From NCBI GenBank assembly GCA_015068305.1, contig SVKV01000014.1, positions 1 to 48,704 on the forward strand: DNA of 48,704 nucleotides, in the 5' to 3' direction. The position numbers and the translations under genes were made by a program. The DNA is from Oscillospiraceae bacterium (GTDB taxonomy: Bacteria; Bacillota; Clostridia; Oscillospirales; Oscillospiraceae). The notes under the pieces are model-generated. The model worked only from the letters and a program-made list of their open reading frames with translations. It did no database searches and was not told where the DNA came from. This document shows positions 8,815-16,292 of this stretch, piece after piece; the first letter of the stretch is position 1; every line of letters starts with the position of its first letter.

Positions 8815-9749
8815 ACTGCCACTCCAACCTCCATGCCGGTGCTGTTTACAGCGCCGGTTTTTCTTATCCTCTTGGGATATTTGTTTTCCTTCTTTACCTT
8901 TACGTTGGCGGTGCCGCTTTCCTTCAATGCGAGTTCGTACTGTGTGAGGAATTCTTTTTCTCGGAAGGACAGACCCATGCCGTCCTGCTTCTTTTGGAGC
9001 AGATGGCCATACAACTGCTTCTGCAATTTCTTCGTATAGCTGTCCCGCAGCTTGCGGATGTTCCGGTCAGACTGGTCCCGCATATGGGCAAGCTGCGATG
9101 TGCTGAGATACTGAAGGGAAAGCAGATACAGTGTTTCTTTGTGAAGGTCTGAGAGCTTATCAACGATGCGGGAGAGGAACGGATCTGCAGTCAGCTGGTG
9201 CATTTCATATGGACAGTTGTAGAACAGATCCAGGAACATACCCCGCAGGATAAGCTTGCTTTCCGGGGAATCCAGAGCGGCAGGAAAGATCCGACCGCTG
9301 TAAAACTCTTCGCCGCCTGGGATATATTCTTCCTGCAGGATTTCGTGATAGCGCTCCCTGCGTTCCCGGTTCCGGTCCAGGCGATCTAACTCCTTGATGA
9401 TTTCATCAAATTCTGCCTGTGTCTGTGCTACCTGTGTTCTTCTTTCCACAGATACTTCGTCCATCTGAGCCAGCAAGGTTGCGGTGCTGATGGGCGCATC
9501 AGGATCGTGAGCATTCTCCCGGACATCACCTATGTATGGTAATATCGGATCAACTGCTTCATCCACGGCTGCGTCATCTTCTGCTTCGCTGGGTTCCCAC
9601 TTGCTGTCCATGCGGCGCAGAGAAATCTGGTCCAGCAGAATCTGATCAGAAGCGTCTGCTTCATCATCTCCATATAGATATTCAATCTCATCGTCATAAA
9701 CTGTTTCCGGTTCTTCTTCCAACCAATCATCATCCTGATAGAATTCCAT
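8811..9749 (-). CDS. uncharacterised protein with acidic N-terminus and sigma-region-4-like segment
   Basis: A 312-residue protein. Residues 1-45 are strongly acidic (many Asp and Glu). The middle contains a charged helical stretch around 105-145 (RLDRNRERRERYHE). Residues about 205-250 resemble a sigma-70 region 4 or related helix-turn-helix: a hydrophobic helix ending in LLSLQYLSTSQLAHM, then SDRNIRKLRDSYTKKLQKQL. The C-terminus is basic. The ATG at 9749 has an ideal AAAGGAGGTG site. It is the first gene of a two-gene minus-strand operon within the mobile element, coupled to the zinc-finger protein. A role in transcription or replication control of the element is a guess from the helix-turn-helix-like segment only. 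Confidence 0.7.
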   Translation of the reverse strand: MEFYQDDDWLEEEPETVYDDEIEYLYGDDEADASDQILLDQISLRRMDSKWEPSEAEDDAAVDEAVDPILPYIGDVRENAHDPDAPISTATLLAQMDEVSVERRTQVAQTQAEFDEIIKELDRLDRNRERRERYHEILQEEYIPGGEEFYSGRIFPAALDSPESKLILRGMFLDLFYNCPYEMHQLTADPFLSRIVDKLSDLHKETLYLLSLQYLSTSQLAHMRDQSDRNIRKLRDSYTKKLQKQLYGHLLQKKQDGMGLSFREKEFLTQYELALKESGTANVKVKKENKYPKRIRKTGAVNSTGMEVGVAV

Positions 9750-9775
9750 GGCCGCACCTCCTTTACGATAGCACT

Positions 9776-9808
9776 ATTATATCAAACACATGTTCTAAAA
9801 TAAAGAAC
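9776..9808 (-). promoter_or_regulatory. promoter -10 and inverted repeat for the minus-strand cargo operon
   Basis: On the minus strand a perfect TATAAT (9776-9781) lies 27 bases before the 9749 start codon. Just upstream, at 9792-9808, is GTTCT-AAAATAA-AGAAC, an inverted repeat that overlaps the expected -35 area and could bind a repressor. No strong -35 hexamer is visible. Confidence 0.5.
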
Positions 9809-9831
9809 TTTTTTCGTGCTAAACCGAAAGA

Positions 9832-9847
9832 GTCGTGTTATCACGAC
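9832..9847. promoter_or_regulatory. palindrome in the divergent intergenic region
   Basis: Perfect inverted repeat GTCGTG-TTAT-CACGAC between the minus-strand cargo operon and the plus-strand replication genes. Its position suits an operator for either direction; the protein that would bind it is unknown. The rest of 9757-10049 holds no gene that I can support. Confidence 0.4.
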
Positions 9848-10049
9848 AGTTACGGGTTCCGATGACCAAATTTTAGCATGAATTCGGTCCAAAACAGCGG
9901 ACAGAATGAGTTGGCACGGAGCACCTCAAAAATTATTTAGAGAATTTTTCAAAATGGGTTCCGATTTCACCCCTGGTTTTCTCCTATAAGTGAAGGGACA
10001 ATTCGGGAGGGGCTACGGATGCGTTCCTTTAGAAGAAAGTAAGGAGAGG

Positions 10050-10697
10050 ATGCTTAGGAATATGTACGAATCAATCAAGGTAGCCGTCACTGCAAGACAT
10101 GCTGCGGAAAGCTTTGGACTGACGGTGACCAGATCAGGAATGGCAGCATGCCCGTTCCACGAAGACCATACACCCAGCCTGAAGCTGGATCAGCGGTATT
10201 ATTGCTTTGGTTGTGGAGCAACGGGGGATGTCATTGACTTTACTGCCCGTCTGCTTGGCATCAGCAATCACGATGCCGCACAAACTCTTGCCGAGAAATT
10301 CGGCATTCAACCGAAATCGCAAACAAAAACGATCCCTCAAATAAAACCAGCAGTGCCGCTCCGCACTTTGGAGCAGCGCTGCCTTTTTGCTTTGGTGCAG
10401 TATGAGAAGCTGTTGCGATTTTGGAAGAGACACTATGCGCCCCGGACACAGGAAGAATCTTTCCACGACAGATTCGTGGAAGGGTGCAGGAGGGAAAGTT
10501 TCATCGCTTATCTGATTGATGAAATGATGGATGCGGATCCCTGGCGGCGCAAGCAAGCAGTGGAGCTTCTGTTAGAAGATGACCGAATCCATTGTCTGCA
10601 AAATTACGTATTACAAAATCAAGAGGAGGAATTGAAAATGAATAAGAATATCCACATAACCACAGAGGTGATGGAACATGGGCGATGTTGTACTTGA
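10050..10697 (+). CDS. CHC2 zinc-finger primase-like protein of the mobile element
   Basis: A protein of about 215 residues with the CHC2 zinc finger of DnaG-type primases near its N-terminus: CPFHEDHTPSLKL followed by YYCFGCGATGDVIDF, giving the Cys-His-Cys-Cys ligands. There is no TOPRIM domain, so it is a stand-alone zinc-finger part that probably works with the helicase encoded next, in replication of the excised element. The start is uncertain. ATG 10050 has AAGGAG only 3 bases upstream; ATG 10062 (MYES) has better homology sense and a more distant site; an in-frame ATG at 9990 has little support. The 3' end overlaps the helicase gene by 20 bases. Confidence 0.85.
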   Translation: MLRNMYESIKVAVTARHAAESFGLTVTRSGMAACPFHEDHTPSLKLDQRYYCFGCGATGDVIDFTARLLGISNHDAAQTLAEKFGIQPKSQTKTIPQIKPAVPLRTLEQRCLFALVQYEKLLRFWKRHYAPRTQEESFHDRFVEGCRRESFIAYLIDEMMDADPWRRKQAVELLLEDDRIHCLQNYVLQNQEEELKMNKNIHITTEVMEHGRCCT

Positions 10698-11991
10698 GAG
10701 TCCCTTTGATCCGGAATGGCTCATGGGCGATAAGATCAATGAACTGGATTTTTGCAAGGCTTTTCTGGAGCAGCACCCGATGATCTGCATCCATGGGACG
10801 TTCTTCACTACCGACGGGCGGGTAACCGACGAAAACAAGCTGAAGAAAAAGATTCTCGAATGGATCTCGCCCTATGTCTTTTCCGGGATTCCCAAGAAGA
10901 TCACCAACCTGCTGGATACCATGCGGGTACTGGCCTACTCGGAACCCCTGCCTACCTATGCGGATCGGATTTTCCTTGCCAACGGCACCTATTACCTGTC
11001 TGGCGAGTTTGAAGAATCCAGGGATTTCTGCATAAACCGCCTGCCGGTTGCCTATAACCCGGACGCACCGGAGCCTGCACAGTGGCTGAAGTTTGTAAGC
11101 CAACTGCTGCATGAGGATGATATCCCCACACTGCAGGAATACATGGGCTACTGTCTGATCCCTTCCAACAAGGGTCAGCAGATGTTGTTTCTGGTAGGAA
11201 AAGGTGGTGAAGGAAAATCCAGAGTGGGCCTTGTGATGCGGGCGCTGCTGGGCGACAACATGTGCAACGGTTCCATTCAGAAGGTGGAGACCAATCCCTT
11301 CGCCCGGGCAGATCTGGAACACCTGCTTGCCATGGTGGACGATGATATGAAGCTGGAAGCCCTGCCCCAGACCAACTACATCAAAACCATCGTCACCGCA
11401 GAGCAGCCGCTGGATCTGGAGAAAAAGGGTAAGCAGAGCTATCAGGGCTGGCTGTACTCCCGGTTTATGGTGTTCGGCAACGGCGTGATGAAATCCCTCT
11501 ATGACCGTAGTGAGGGCTTCTTCCGCCGCCAGCTGATCCTGTCCGTAAAGGAAAAGGAGAAAGACCGGTATGATGATCCCTTTATCGCAGAGAAGATGTG
11601 CGCAGAAGCAGAAGGTATCCTTCTGTGGGCGCTGGAAGGTCTTAGACGGTTGATTCAGCAGAACTTCCACTTTACCACCAGTGAGCGGACCAGAGCCAAC
11701 CGGGAGGAAGCCATCCGGGACGGCAACAATATTGTGGAATTCATGGAATCGGAAGGCTATTTCCGGTTCAAGTCGGATTCTGAGATCTCATCCACTGACT
11801 TTTATGCAATTTATACCCTGTGGTGCAGCGAGAACTCGGAAAAGCCTCTGGCGCCCCGAAGCTTCAGCAGCTACATCATCCAGCATGAGAAAGACTACAA
11901 TCTGGAATACAGCAACAATGTGATGAATCAGGGAAATCGCAGAGTCAGAGGTTTCTGGGGAATTGAACCGCTCGTAAAGATTTTTCCGTAA
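10678..11991 (+). CDS. phage/plasmid primase-helicase, D5/P4 family (SF3 helicase)
   Basis: A 437-residue protein with an N-terminal D5-like region and a superfamily 3 helicase core. Walker A is GKGGEGKS near residue 178, the Walker B-like acidic cluster is LLAMVDDD near 222, and an arginine-rich FFRRQLIL segment near 281 fits the sensor or arginine-finger region. The C-terminus carries a winged-helix-like tail. Such proteins open and unwind the origin of plasmids, satellite phages and integrative elements. With the CHC2 protein it suggests that the element replicates after excision, which would help maintenance or mobilisation. The start overlaps the previous gene; a suitable GAGGTG lies 8-10 bases upstream. 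Confidence 0.9.
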   Translation: MGDVVLESPFDPEWLMGDKINELDFCKAFLEQHPMICIHGTFFTTDGRVTDENKLKKKILEWISPYVFSGIPKKITNLLDTMRVLAYSEPLPTYADRIFLANGTYYLSGEFEESRDFCINRLPVAYNPDAPEPAQWLKFVSQLLHEDDIPTLQEYMGYCLIPSNKGQQMLFLVGKGGEGKSRVGLVMRALLGDNMCNGSIQKVETNPFARADLEHLLAMVDDDMKLEALPQTNYIKTIVTAEQPLDLEKKGKQSYQGWLYSRFMVFGNGVMKSLYDRSEGFFRRQLILSVKEKEKDRYDDPFIAEKMCAEAEGILLWALEGLRRLIQQNFHFTTSERTRANREEAIRDGNNIVEFMESEGYFRFKSDSEISSTDFYAIYTLWCSENSEKPLAPRSFSSYIIQHEKDYNLEYSNNVMNQGNRRVRGFWGIEPLVKIFP

Positions 11992-12005
11992 GGAGTCCAA
12001 ATCAA

Positions 12006-12055
12006 GTGTACCGTGCGTACAAGCGTACAGGGATGGCTTCGTACGTACGGTACAC
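12006..12055. repeat. long imperfect inverted repeat upstream of the mobilisation genes
   Basis: GTGTACCGTGCGTAC (12006-12020) pairs with GTACGTACGGTACAC (12041-12055) with a single mismatch, and AAGC/GCTT extends the stem into the loop. The decamer AAGCGTACAG in the loop recurs at 12342-12351, inside the next gene. It lies 14 bases after the helicase stop. It lacks a T-run, so it is more likely a protein-binding site or a replication or mobilisation structure than a simple terminator. I see no gene between 11992 and 12230. Confidence 0.6.
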
Positions 12056-12230
12056 ATGTTTCAAAGTCGCTGTCAATTATCCGGGAAGTGAGCCACCCCG
12101 AAAATATACAGTTTTGCAATATTAGGAGACCCTGTGTGTTTATACCCCTTCAGATTTTTCGGCCCTTACAGGGGCAAGAATCACTGAAAATGACACCGAA
12201 ACGCGACAGTAATTTGAAAGGAGGGCCGCG

Positions 12231-12416
12231 ATGCCCCGTATGTCAAAAAAGAGGAAACAGGAGCTATCTTTGTTTCTGAACGAACATGGTCGCGTAGAGT
12301 ACAACAGCCTTTGCCGCCGATGCGTACATACCTGCAAGCAAGCGTACAGAGTACTGGTGATCGAATGCGACCGATATCTATCCAAACGAGCCAAGGAGGT
12401 ACAAAAGAAAGAATGA
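12231..12416 (+). CDS. small basic protein preceding the relaxase
   Basis: A 61-residue basic protein with a strong AAAGGAGGG ribosome binding site. It has two cysteines in an RRCVHTC motif near residues 29-35. The stop codon overlaps the relaxase start (ATGA), so it is translationally coupled to mobV. This arrangement suggests an accessory mobilisation or regulatory protein, but I recognise no family. Confidence 0.65.
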   Translation: MPRMSKKRKQELSLFLNEHGRVEYNSLCRRCVHTCKQAYRVLVIECDRYLSKRAKEVQKKE

Positions 12417-13387
12417 AAGCACAATATGCGATCCTGCGCTTCGCCAAATACAAAGGTCCTACCGTGAGCCGGATCGAAGCGCATAATGAAAGAACCAAAG
12501 AAACCTATGCCAGCAATCCGGATATCAAGGTGGAACTGAGCAAGCACAACTTCCACCCGATTGTGCCTGATGGGAAATACCGTGATATTTCCAACCGGAT
12601 CATCCGGGAAGCGGGATGCCGGGTCCGGAAGGACAGTGTCACCGCTGTAGAGGTGCTGATCACGGCCAGCCCGGAGTTTTTTGAGAAGAAGAGTCGGAAA
12701 GAAATCCGGGAATTCTTTGACTACGCAGTGGAGTTCATGAAATCCAAGCAAAATCCTGCGACCTATATTTCTGCCGTGGTGCATGTGGACGAGAAGACTC
12801 CCCACATGCACCTTTGCTTTGTTCCCATCACAGCGGATGGGCGGCTCAGTGCCAAGGAGATCATCGGCAACAAGAAGCGGCTGACCCAGTGGCAGGATGA
12901 ATTCTGGAGCTACATGGTGAAGAAATACCCCGATTTCGAGCGGGGCGAATCTGCCAGCCTCACCGGAAGAACTCACATTCCGCCCCGGCTGTTCAAGCAG
13001 GCTGCCCGACTGAACCGGCAGAAAGATAAGCTCGTTCAGCTCCTGTCCGAGATGAACCCGCTGAATGCTAAAACCAAATCCAAGGAAATTGCTGCTTTGC
13101 TGGACGAGTACATCCCCGGCGTAGAGGAACTGATGACCAAGCTGAAGAAAACCAGCAAGGCAGCCAAGGAGATGCGCAGTGAGATTGCAGATCTAAAGAA
13201 AGAGGTCAACAGCAGCAAGGCCAGCACCCTGCGCCAGTTAGAGTTGGAGAAGAAGGTGCAGGAACTGGATGACCTCCAGCACATGGTGGAAGCACTCCGG
13301 CAGACCATGGATGCCATTCCTGCAGAGATCCTGGCCGTATACAAAGAACCCCAAATTACAGAAAAAGGAGAGATCAATCGTGAATGA
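12413..13387 (+). CDS. mobV: MOBV-family relaxase (Mob/Pre)
   Basis: A 324-residue mobilisation relaxase. The N-terminal half has the MOBV catalytic pattern: the His-rich metal-binding motif HVDEKTPHMH near residue 124, preceded by an RRSD-like nucleotide-binding region around the HN of KHNFHPI near 44. The C-terminal third (about 230-310) is coiled coil, as in pMV158 MobM, where it mediates dimerisation and membrane association. ATG 12413 is used because AAGGAGGT precedes it at 12393-12400; an upstream in-frame start at 12311 lies inside the small gene. It would nick the oriT at 7649/7650 and pilot the strand into a helper conjugation system. A terminator follows. Confidence 0.92.
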   Translation: MKAQYAILRFAKYKGPTVSRIEAHNERTKETYASNPDIKVELSKHNFHPIVPDGKYRDISNRIIREAGCRVRKDSVTAVEVLITASPEFFEKKSRKEIREFFDYAVEFMKSKQNPATYISAVVHVDEKTPHMHLCFVPITADGRLSAKEIIGNKKRLTQWQDEFWSYMVKKYPDFERGESASLTGRTHIPPRLFKQAARLNRQKDKLVQLLSEMNPLNAKTKSKEIAALLDEYIPGVEELMTKLKKTSKAAKEMRSEIADLKKEVNSSKASTLRQLELEKKVQELDDLQHMVEALRQTMDAIPAEILAVYKEPQITEKGEINRE

Positions 13388-13430
13388 TTGCCCAAGGTTA
13401 ATATCAATGAATCGAAAGACTGAGAACTAC

Positions 13431-13460
13431 AAAATGCGCCGAAATTTTCGGCGCATTTTC
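13431..13460 (+). terminator. terminator after the relaxase gene
   Basis: Perfect inverted repeat AAAATGCGCCGAAA / TTTTCGGCGCATTTT ending in a T-run, 44 bases after the mobV stop. It separates the mobilisation genes from xis-int. Confidence 0.8.
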
Positions 13461-13491
13461 TGCGAATCTATGAATGTGGAGGATACTGTGT

Positions 13492-13689
13492 ATGATCGTG
13501 ATTCCCTACTGGGAAAAGTATATGCTGACCCTGCGTGAGGCAGCTGAGTATTTTCACATCGGTGAAAAGAAGATGCGCCAAATCGTGGATGAAAATATGG
13601 ATGCCAAATTCCTGCTGGAAAACGGAAATCGGATCATGATCAAGAAAAAACTGTTCGAAGAATACCTGAACAATGCATCTGTGATCTGA
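13492..13689 (+). CDS. xis: excisionase, Tn916 Xis-like
   Basis: A 65-residue protein with a MerR/excisionase-type winged-helix motif (LTLREAAEYFHIGEKKMRQI near residue 13) and a basic KKKLFEEYL tail, the typical length and layout of Tn916-family Xis. The ATG at 13492 has GTGGAGGA at good spacing; a longer frame from 13474 lacks a site. It lies directly before the integrase and would bind the element ends to steer Int towards excision. Confidence 0.88.
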   Translation: MIVIPYWEKYMLTLREAAEYFHIGEKKMRQIVDENMDAKFLLENGNRIMIKKKLFEEYLNNASVI

Positions 13690-13740
13690 TTTTCTGCCAT
13701 AGGAATTCGGTGAAATTTTAAAGTAAAAGTAGTAAATTGG

Positions 13741-13777
13741 GCTCCGATATGATATACTCATTTCATCATATCGGAGC
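13741..13777. promoter_or_regulatory. 13-bp perfect inverted repeat between xis and int
   Basis: GCTCCGATATGAT (13741-13753) and ATCATATCGGAGC (13765-13777) flank an 11-base loop, immediately before the int ribosome binding site (GGAAGGAG at 13791). There is no T-run. It may be an operator or an attenuating hairpin that limits int expression relative to xis. A TAGTAAA heptamer like those at the right end lies just upstream at 13729-13735. Confidence 0.55.
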
Positions 13778-13806
13778 TCTCTTCATTAACGGAAGGAGTT
13801 TTTATT

Positions 13807-15006
13807 ATGAGTGAAAAGCGGAGAGATAACCGAGGCCGCATTTTACATAACGGAGAGAGCCAACGTCAAGATGGCCGATATGCTTATAAGTACAAGGATC
13901 TGAACGGCGAGTACAAGTTCGTTTACAGCTGGAGATTGGACAAAAACGACCGGACTCCCGCCGGAAGAGCACGAGACCATTCCCTGCGTGAAAAGGAACG
14001 GCAGATCCAGCAGGATCTGTTCAAAAAGATCGTTCCCAACGGTGGAGATCTTACTGTGCTGGATTTGGTGGAGAAATACCTGTCTCTCAAGGTCAATGTC
14101 CGTCACAACACCCAGGCGAATTACAACTTTGTCCTGAACATCATCAAGAAAGAAGATTTCGGGAAGCTTCGAATCGACAAGGTGAAGCAATCCGATGCAA
14201 AAGCCTGGCTTATTAAGATGCAGAAGGTGGATGGCAGAGGATATAGTTCCATCCATTCCATCCGGGGTGTTGTAAGGCCTGCCTTTGAGATGGCATTGCA
14301 GGATGATTTGATCCACAAGAACCCCTTCCAGTTTGAACTGGCAACGGTTGTGGTCAATGACAGTGTCACCAGAGAGGCAATCACCAGAGCCCAGGAGCGA
14401 GCTTTCTTGAAGTTCATTCAGGAGGACAAATGCTACAGCAAGTATTACGATGGGATCTTCATCCTTTTTAATACAGGCTTGCGTGTTTCGGAGTTCTGCG
14501 GACTGACGATTTCTGACATTGACTTCAAAAAGAAGCGAATCCGGGTGGATCATCAGCTGCAGCGAGCTCACACCATGGAATACATCATTGAGGACACCAA
14601 AACCAAGAACGGTGAGCGTTTTGTCCCCATGAGTCCCGAAGTTATGGCTTGCTTCCGCAGGATCATTGCCAACCGGAAGAAACCTGCGAAGGAACCGATG
14701 GTGGACGGATACACCGGATTCCTGTTTCTGGACAAGAATGAGATGCCGATGGTCGCCCTTCACTGGGAGCATTACTTTAAGCATATCCGCACCAAGTACA
14801 ATAAAATCTACAGAATTCAGCTTCCGAAGATTACACCCCATGTGTGCCGACATACCTTCTGCTCCAACATGGCAAAGAGCGGTATGAACCCCAAAACGTT
14901 GCAGTATATCATGGGGCATTCGGATATCGGCATTACTCTGGACACCTACACGCATCTGAAAATTGAGGATGCTCAGGAGGAATTTGACCGGGTTATGGAA
15001 GCCTGA
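13807..15006 (+). CDS. int: tyrosine recombinase (integrase), Tn916 type
   Basis: A 399-residue integrase. The N-terminal segment (residues 1-70, YKYKDLNGEYKFVYSW) matches the arm-binding domain of Tn916 Int, the SAM-like core-binding domain spans about 80-170, and the catalytic domain contains Arg in TGLRVSEF near 226, HVCRHTF near 350, and GHSDIGITLDTYTH with the nucleophilic Tyr near 381. It would integrate and excise the element. The gene has a good GGAAGGAG site. It is the last gene of the element, about 200 bases before the first chromosomal gene, which fits a right end just downstream. Confidence 0.95.
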   Translation: MSEKRRDNRGRILHNGESQRQDGRYAYKYKDLNGEYKFVYSWRLDKNDRTPAGRARDHSLREKERQIQQDLFKKIVPNGGDLTVLDLVEKYLSLKVNVRHNTQANYNFVLNIIKKEDFGKLRIDKVKQSDAKAWLIKMQKVDGRGYSSIHSIRGVVRPAFEMALQDDLIHKNPFQFELATVVVNDSVTREAITRAQERAFLKFIQEDKCYSKYYDGIFILFNTGLRVSEFCGLTISDIDFKKKRIRVDHQLQRAHTMEYIIEDTKTKNGERFVPMSPEVMACFRRIIANRKKPAKEPMVDGYTGFLFLDKNEMPMVALHWEHYFKHIRTKYNKIYRIQLPKITPHVCRHTFCSNMAKSGMNPKTLQYIMGHSDIGITLDTYTHLKIEDAQEEFDRVMEA

Positions 15007-15039
15007 AAAAGGGCAGAGAAATGTGTTCGTCTGCCGTTT

Positions 15040-15088
15040 GTAGTAAAGCCAGTAGTAAACGGTGTCCATTTACTACAACTTTTACTAC
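15040..15088. repeat. four copies of GTAGTAAA, two direct and two inverted: probable integrase arm sites
   Basis: GTAGTAAA occurs at 15040-15047 and 15052-15059 (12-bp period), and its complement TTTACTAC at 15069-15076 and 15081-15088 (again a 12-bp period), forming a symmetrical cluster 34 bases after int. Tn916-type integrases bind short repeated arm sites near the element ends with their N-terminal domain, so this is the likely right-end arm cluster. Confidence 0.6.
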
Positions 15089-15110
15089 AAATTCGTAAAA
15101 CAATATGCCA

Positions 15111-15136
15111 CGAAGAGCCACGATAGGACACGATCC
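15111..15136. repeat. three CACGA(T) repeats at 10-bp spacing near the right end
   Basis: CACGA recurs at 15111, 15121 and 15131, giving one helical turn between copies on the chromosomal side of the arm cluster. This may be the core attachment site or an unrelated repeat; I could not find a matching copy at the left end. Confidence 0.35.
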
Positions 15137-15209
15137 GGATGAATTGCAAAAATCCGAAAAGTGATTGCGGCTCTAAGCAAATCGTGGTTTTTCTAGGAGG
15201 TTCGTAGCA

Positions 15210-15641
15210 ATGATAAAAGTGTTATTCGTCTGCCACGGCAATATTTGCAGAAGTCCCATGGCGGAGTTTGTGATGAAGGATCTGGTGAAAAAGGCCGGGC
15301 TGGAAGGGAAGTTTCATATCGCTTCGGCGGCGGTGAGCCGGGAGGAAATCGGAAATCCGGTGTATCCTCCTGCCCGGCGGGAGCTTGCAAAGCACGGCAT
15401 CCGCTGTGACGGCCATGCTGCCCACCAGATCACCCGGAGAGAACTGGAAGATTACGATCACATTTACTACATGGATGCCAGCAACGGCCGGTATCTGCGC
15501 CGGCTCTTTGGAGAAGATGCCGCCAAGTGCCGGATGCTCCTTTCCCATGATGTGGCGGATCCCTGGTACACCGGGGATTTCACGGAAACCTGGAATGATG
15601 TGCTGGAAGGCTGCACCCGGATCCTGGAGGAGCTGGCGTGA
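15210..15641 (+). CDS. low-molecular-weight protein-tyrosine phosphatase
   Basis: A 143-residue protein with the signature P-loop VCHGNICRSP (CX5RS, nucleophile Cys near residue 8) at the N-terminus and the general-acid DPWYTGDF motif near residue 115, the hallmark pair of the low-molecular-weight PTP/arsenate reductase family. The length is typical. It would dephosphorylate phosphotyrosine in cytoplasmic proteins; the substrate is unknown. The ATG at 15210 has TAGGAGG. Its stop codon overlaps the start of the next gene (TGATG), so the two form an operon. Confidence 0.93.
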   Translation: MIKVLFVCHGNICRSPMAEFVMKDLVKKAGLEGKFHIASAAVSREEIGNPVYPPARRELAKHGIRCDGHAAHQITRRELEDYDHIYYMDASNGRYLRRLFGEDAAKCRMLLSHDVADPWYTGDFTETWNDVLEGCTRILEELA

Positions 15642-16174
15642 TGGACCGGGAGAGACTGGAAAACCGCCTGGCCGGGCTGCCGCTGCTGGGCTATTTCTTC
15701 ATTGACCCGAAAAAACTGGAGTTTTCAGACCGGGTCCGGTGGATCTGTGAGCATGAATGCCCCATGTACGGCAAAACCTGGGCCTGTCCGCCGGCGGTGG
15801 GAAAGGTGGCGGAATGCCGGGAAAGATGTCTGGGATTTGAAAACTGTCTGGTGATCGCAACCGTTACGGAAGTAAATGACATCGCCGATCTGGAGGAAAC
15901 CCTGGCCACCCGGCCGGATCATGAGGTGATCACCGATGCGGTGGGGTCCCTGTTGGAAGGGGAGGGGGTCAAGCCCTACATCCTGTCCACGGAGGCCTGC
16001 GCTGTTTGTGAGCGGTGTGCATATCTGGACGGGCAGGCCTGCCGGTTCCCGGAAAAAATGCACCCCTGCGTGGAAAGCCATGGCATCAATCTGATCCCGG
16101 TGCTGGAGGAGAACGGCATCGAATTTGGATTTGGCGGCAACCTGGTTACCTGGGTCAGCCTGCTGTTTTACTGA
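15641..16174 (+). CDS. predicted metal-binding protein, DUF2284
   Basis: A 177-residue cysteine-rich protein of the DUF2284 type. Cysteines occur as CEHECPMYGKTWACPP near residues 36-51, CRERCLGFENC near 60-71 and CAVCERCAYLDGQACRFP near 122-140. The pattern suggests metal or iron-sulfur binding, as proposed for the family (often found beside metal or corrinoid proteins), but the function is unknown. It is coupled to the phosphatase gene by a one-base overlap. A terminator follows. Confidence 0.88.
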   Translation: MDRERLENRLAGLPLLGYFFIDPKKLEFSDRVRWICEHECPMYGKTWACPPAVGKVAECRERCLGFENCLVIATVTEVNDIADLEETLATRPDHEVITDAVGSLLEGEGVKPYILSTEACAVCERCAYLDGQACRFPEKMHPCVESHGINLIPVLEENGIEFGFGGNLVTWVSLLFY

Positions 16175-16209
16175 AAAATCCCCCGGTGCAGCCGATGCAC
16201 CGGGGTTTT
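16175..16209 (+). terminator. terminator after the DUF2284 gene
   Basis: CCCCGGTGCA / TGCACCGGGG stem (16181-16190 and 16196-16205) with flanking A- and T-runs: a good rho-independent terminator. Confidence 0.85.
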
Positions 16210-16292
16210 CTCCTGTCCGGTGAGCCCGGTCGCCCGGGGCGTGATTGCAAAGAAACAGATGCCATGGTATATTGACAGAGAGGTGAAGTACC

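Larger units (their letters stand above)
7500..15190 (+). mobile_element. integrative mobilizable element (approximate limits)
   Basis: The segment between the rhaD terminator and the next chromosomal gene carries a complete mobilizable-element gene set: an oriT-like sequence at the left, two minus-strand genes of unknown role, then on the plus strand a CHC2 primase-like protein, a D5/SF3 helicase, a small basic protein, a MOBV relaxase, an excisionase and a tyrosine integrase at the right edge. There are no type IV secretion genes, so it would depend on a helper element for transfer. I could not find a convincing direct repeat marking attL and attR; Tn916-type integrases often leave no obvious duplication. 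The ends given are therefore estimates, placed to include the oriT and the integrase arm-like repeats. Confidence 0.8.
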
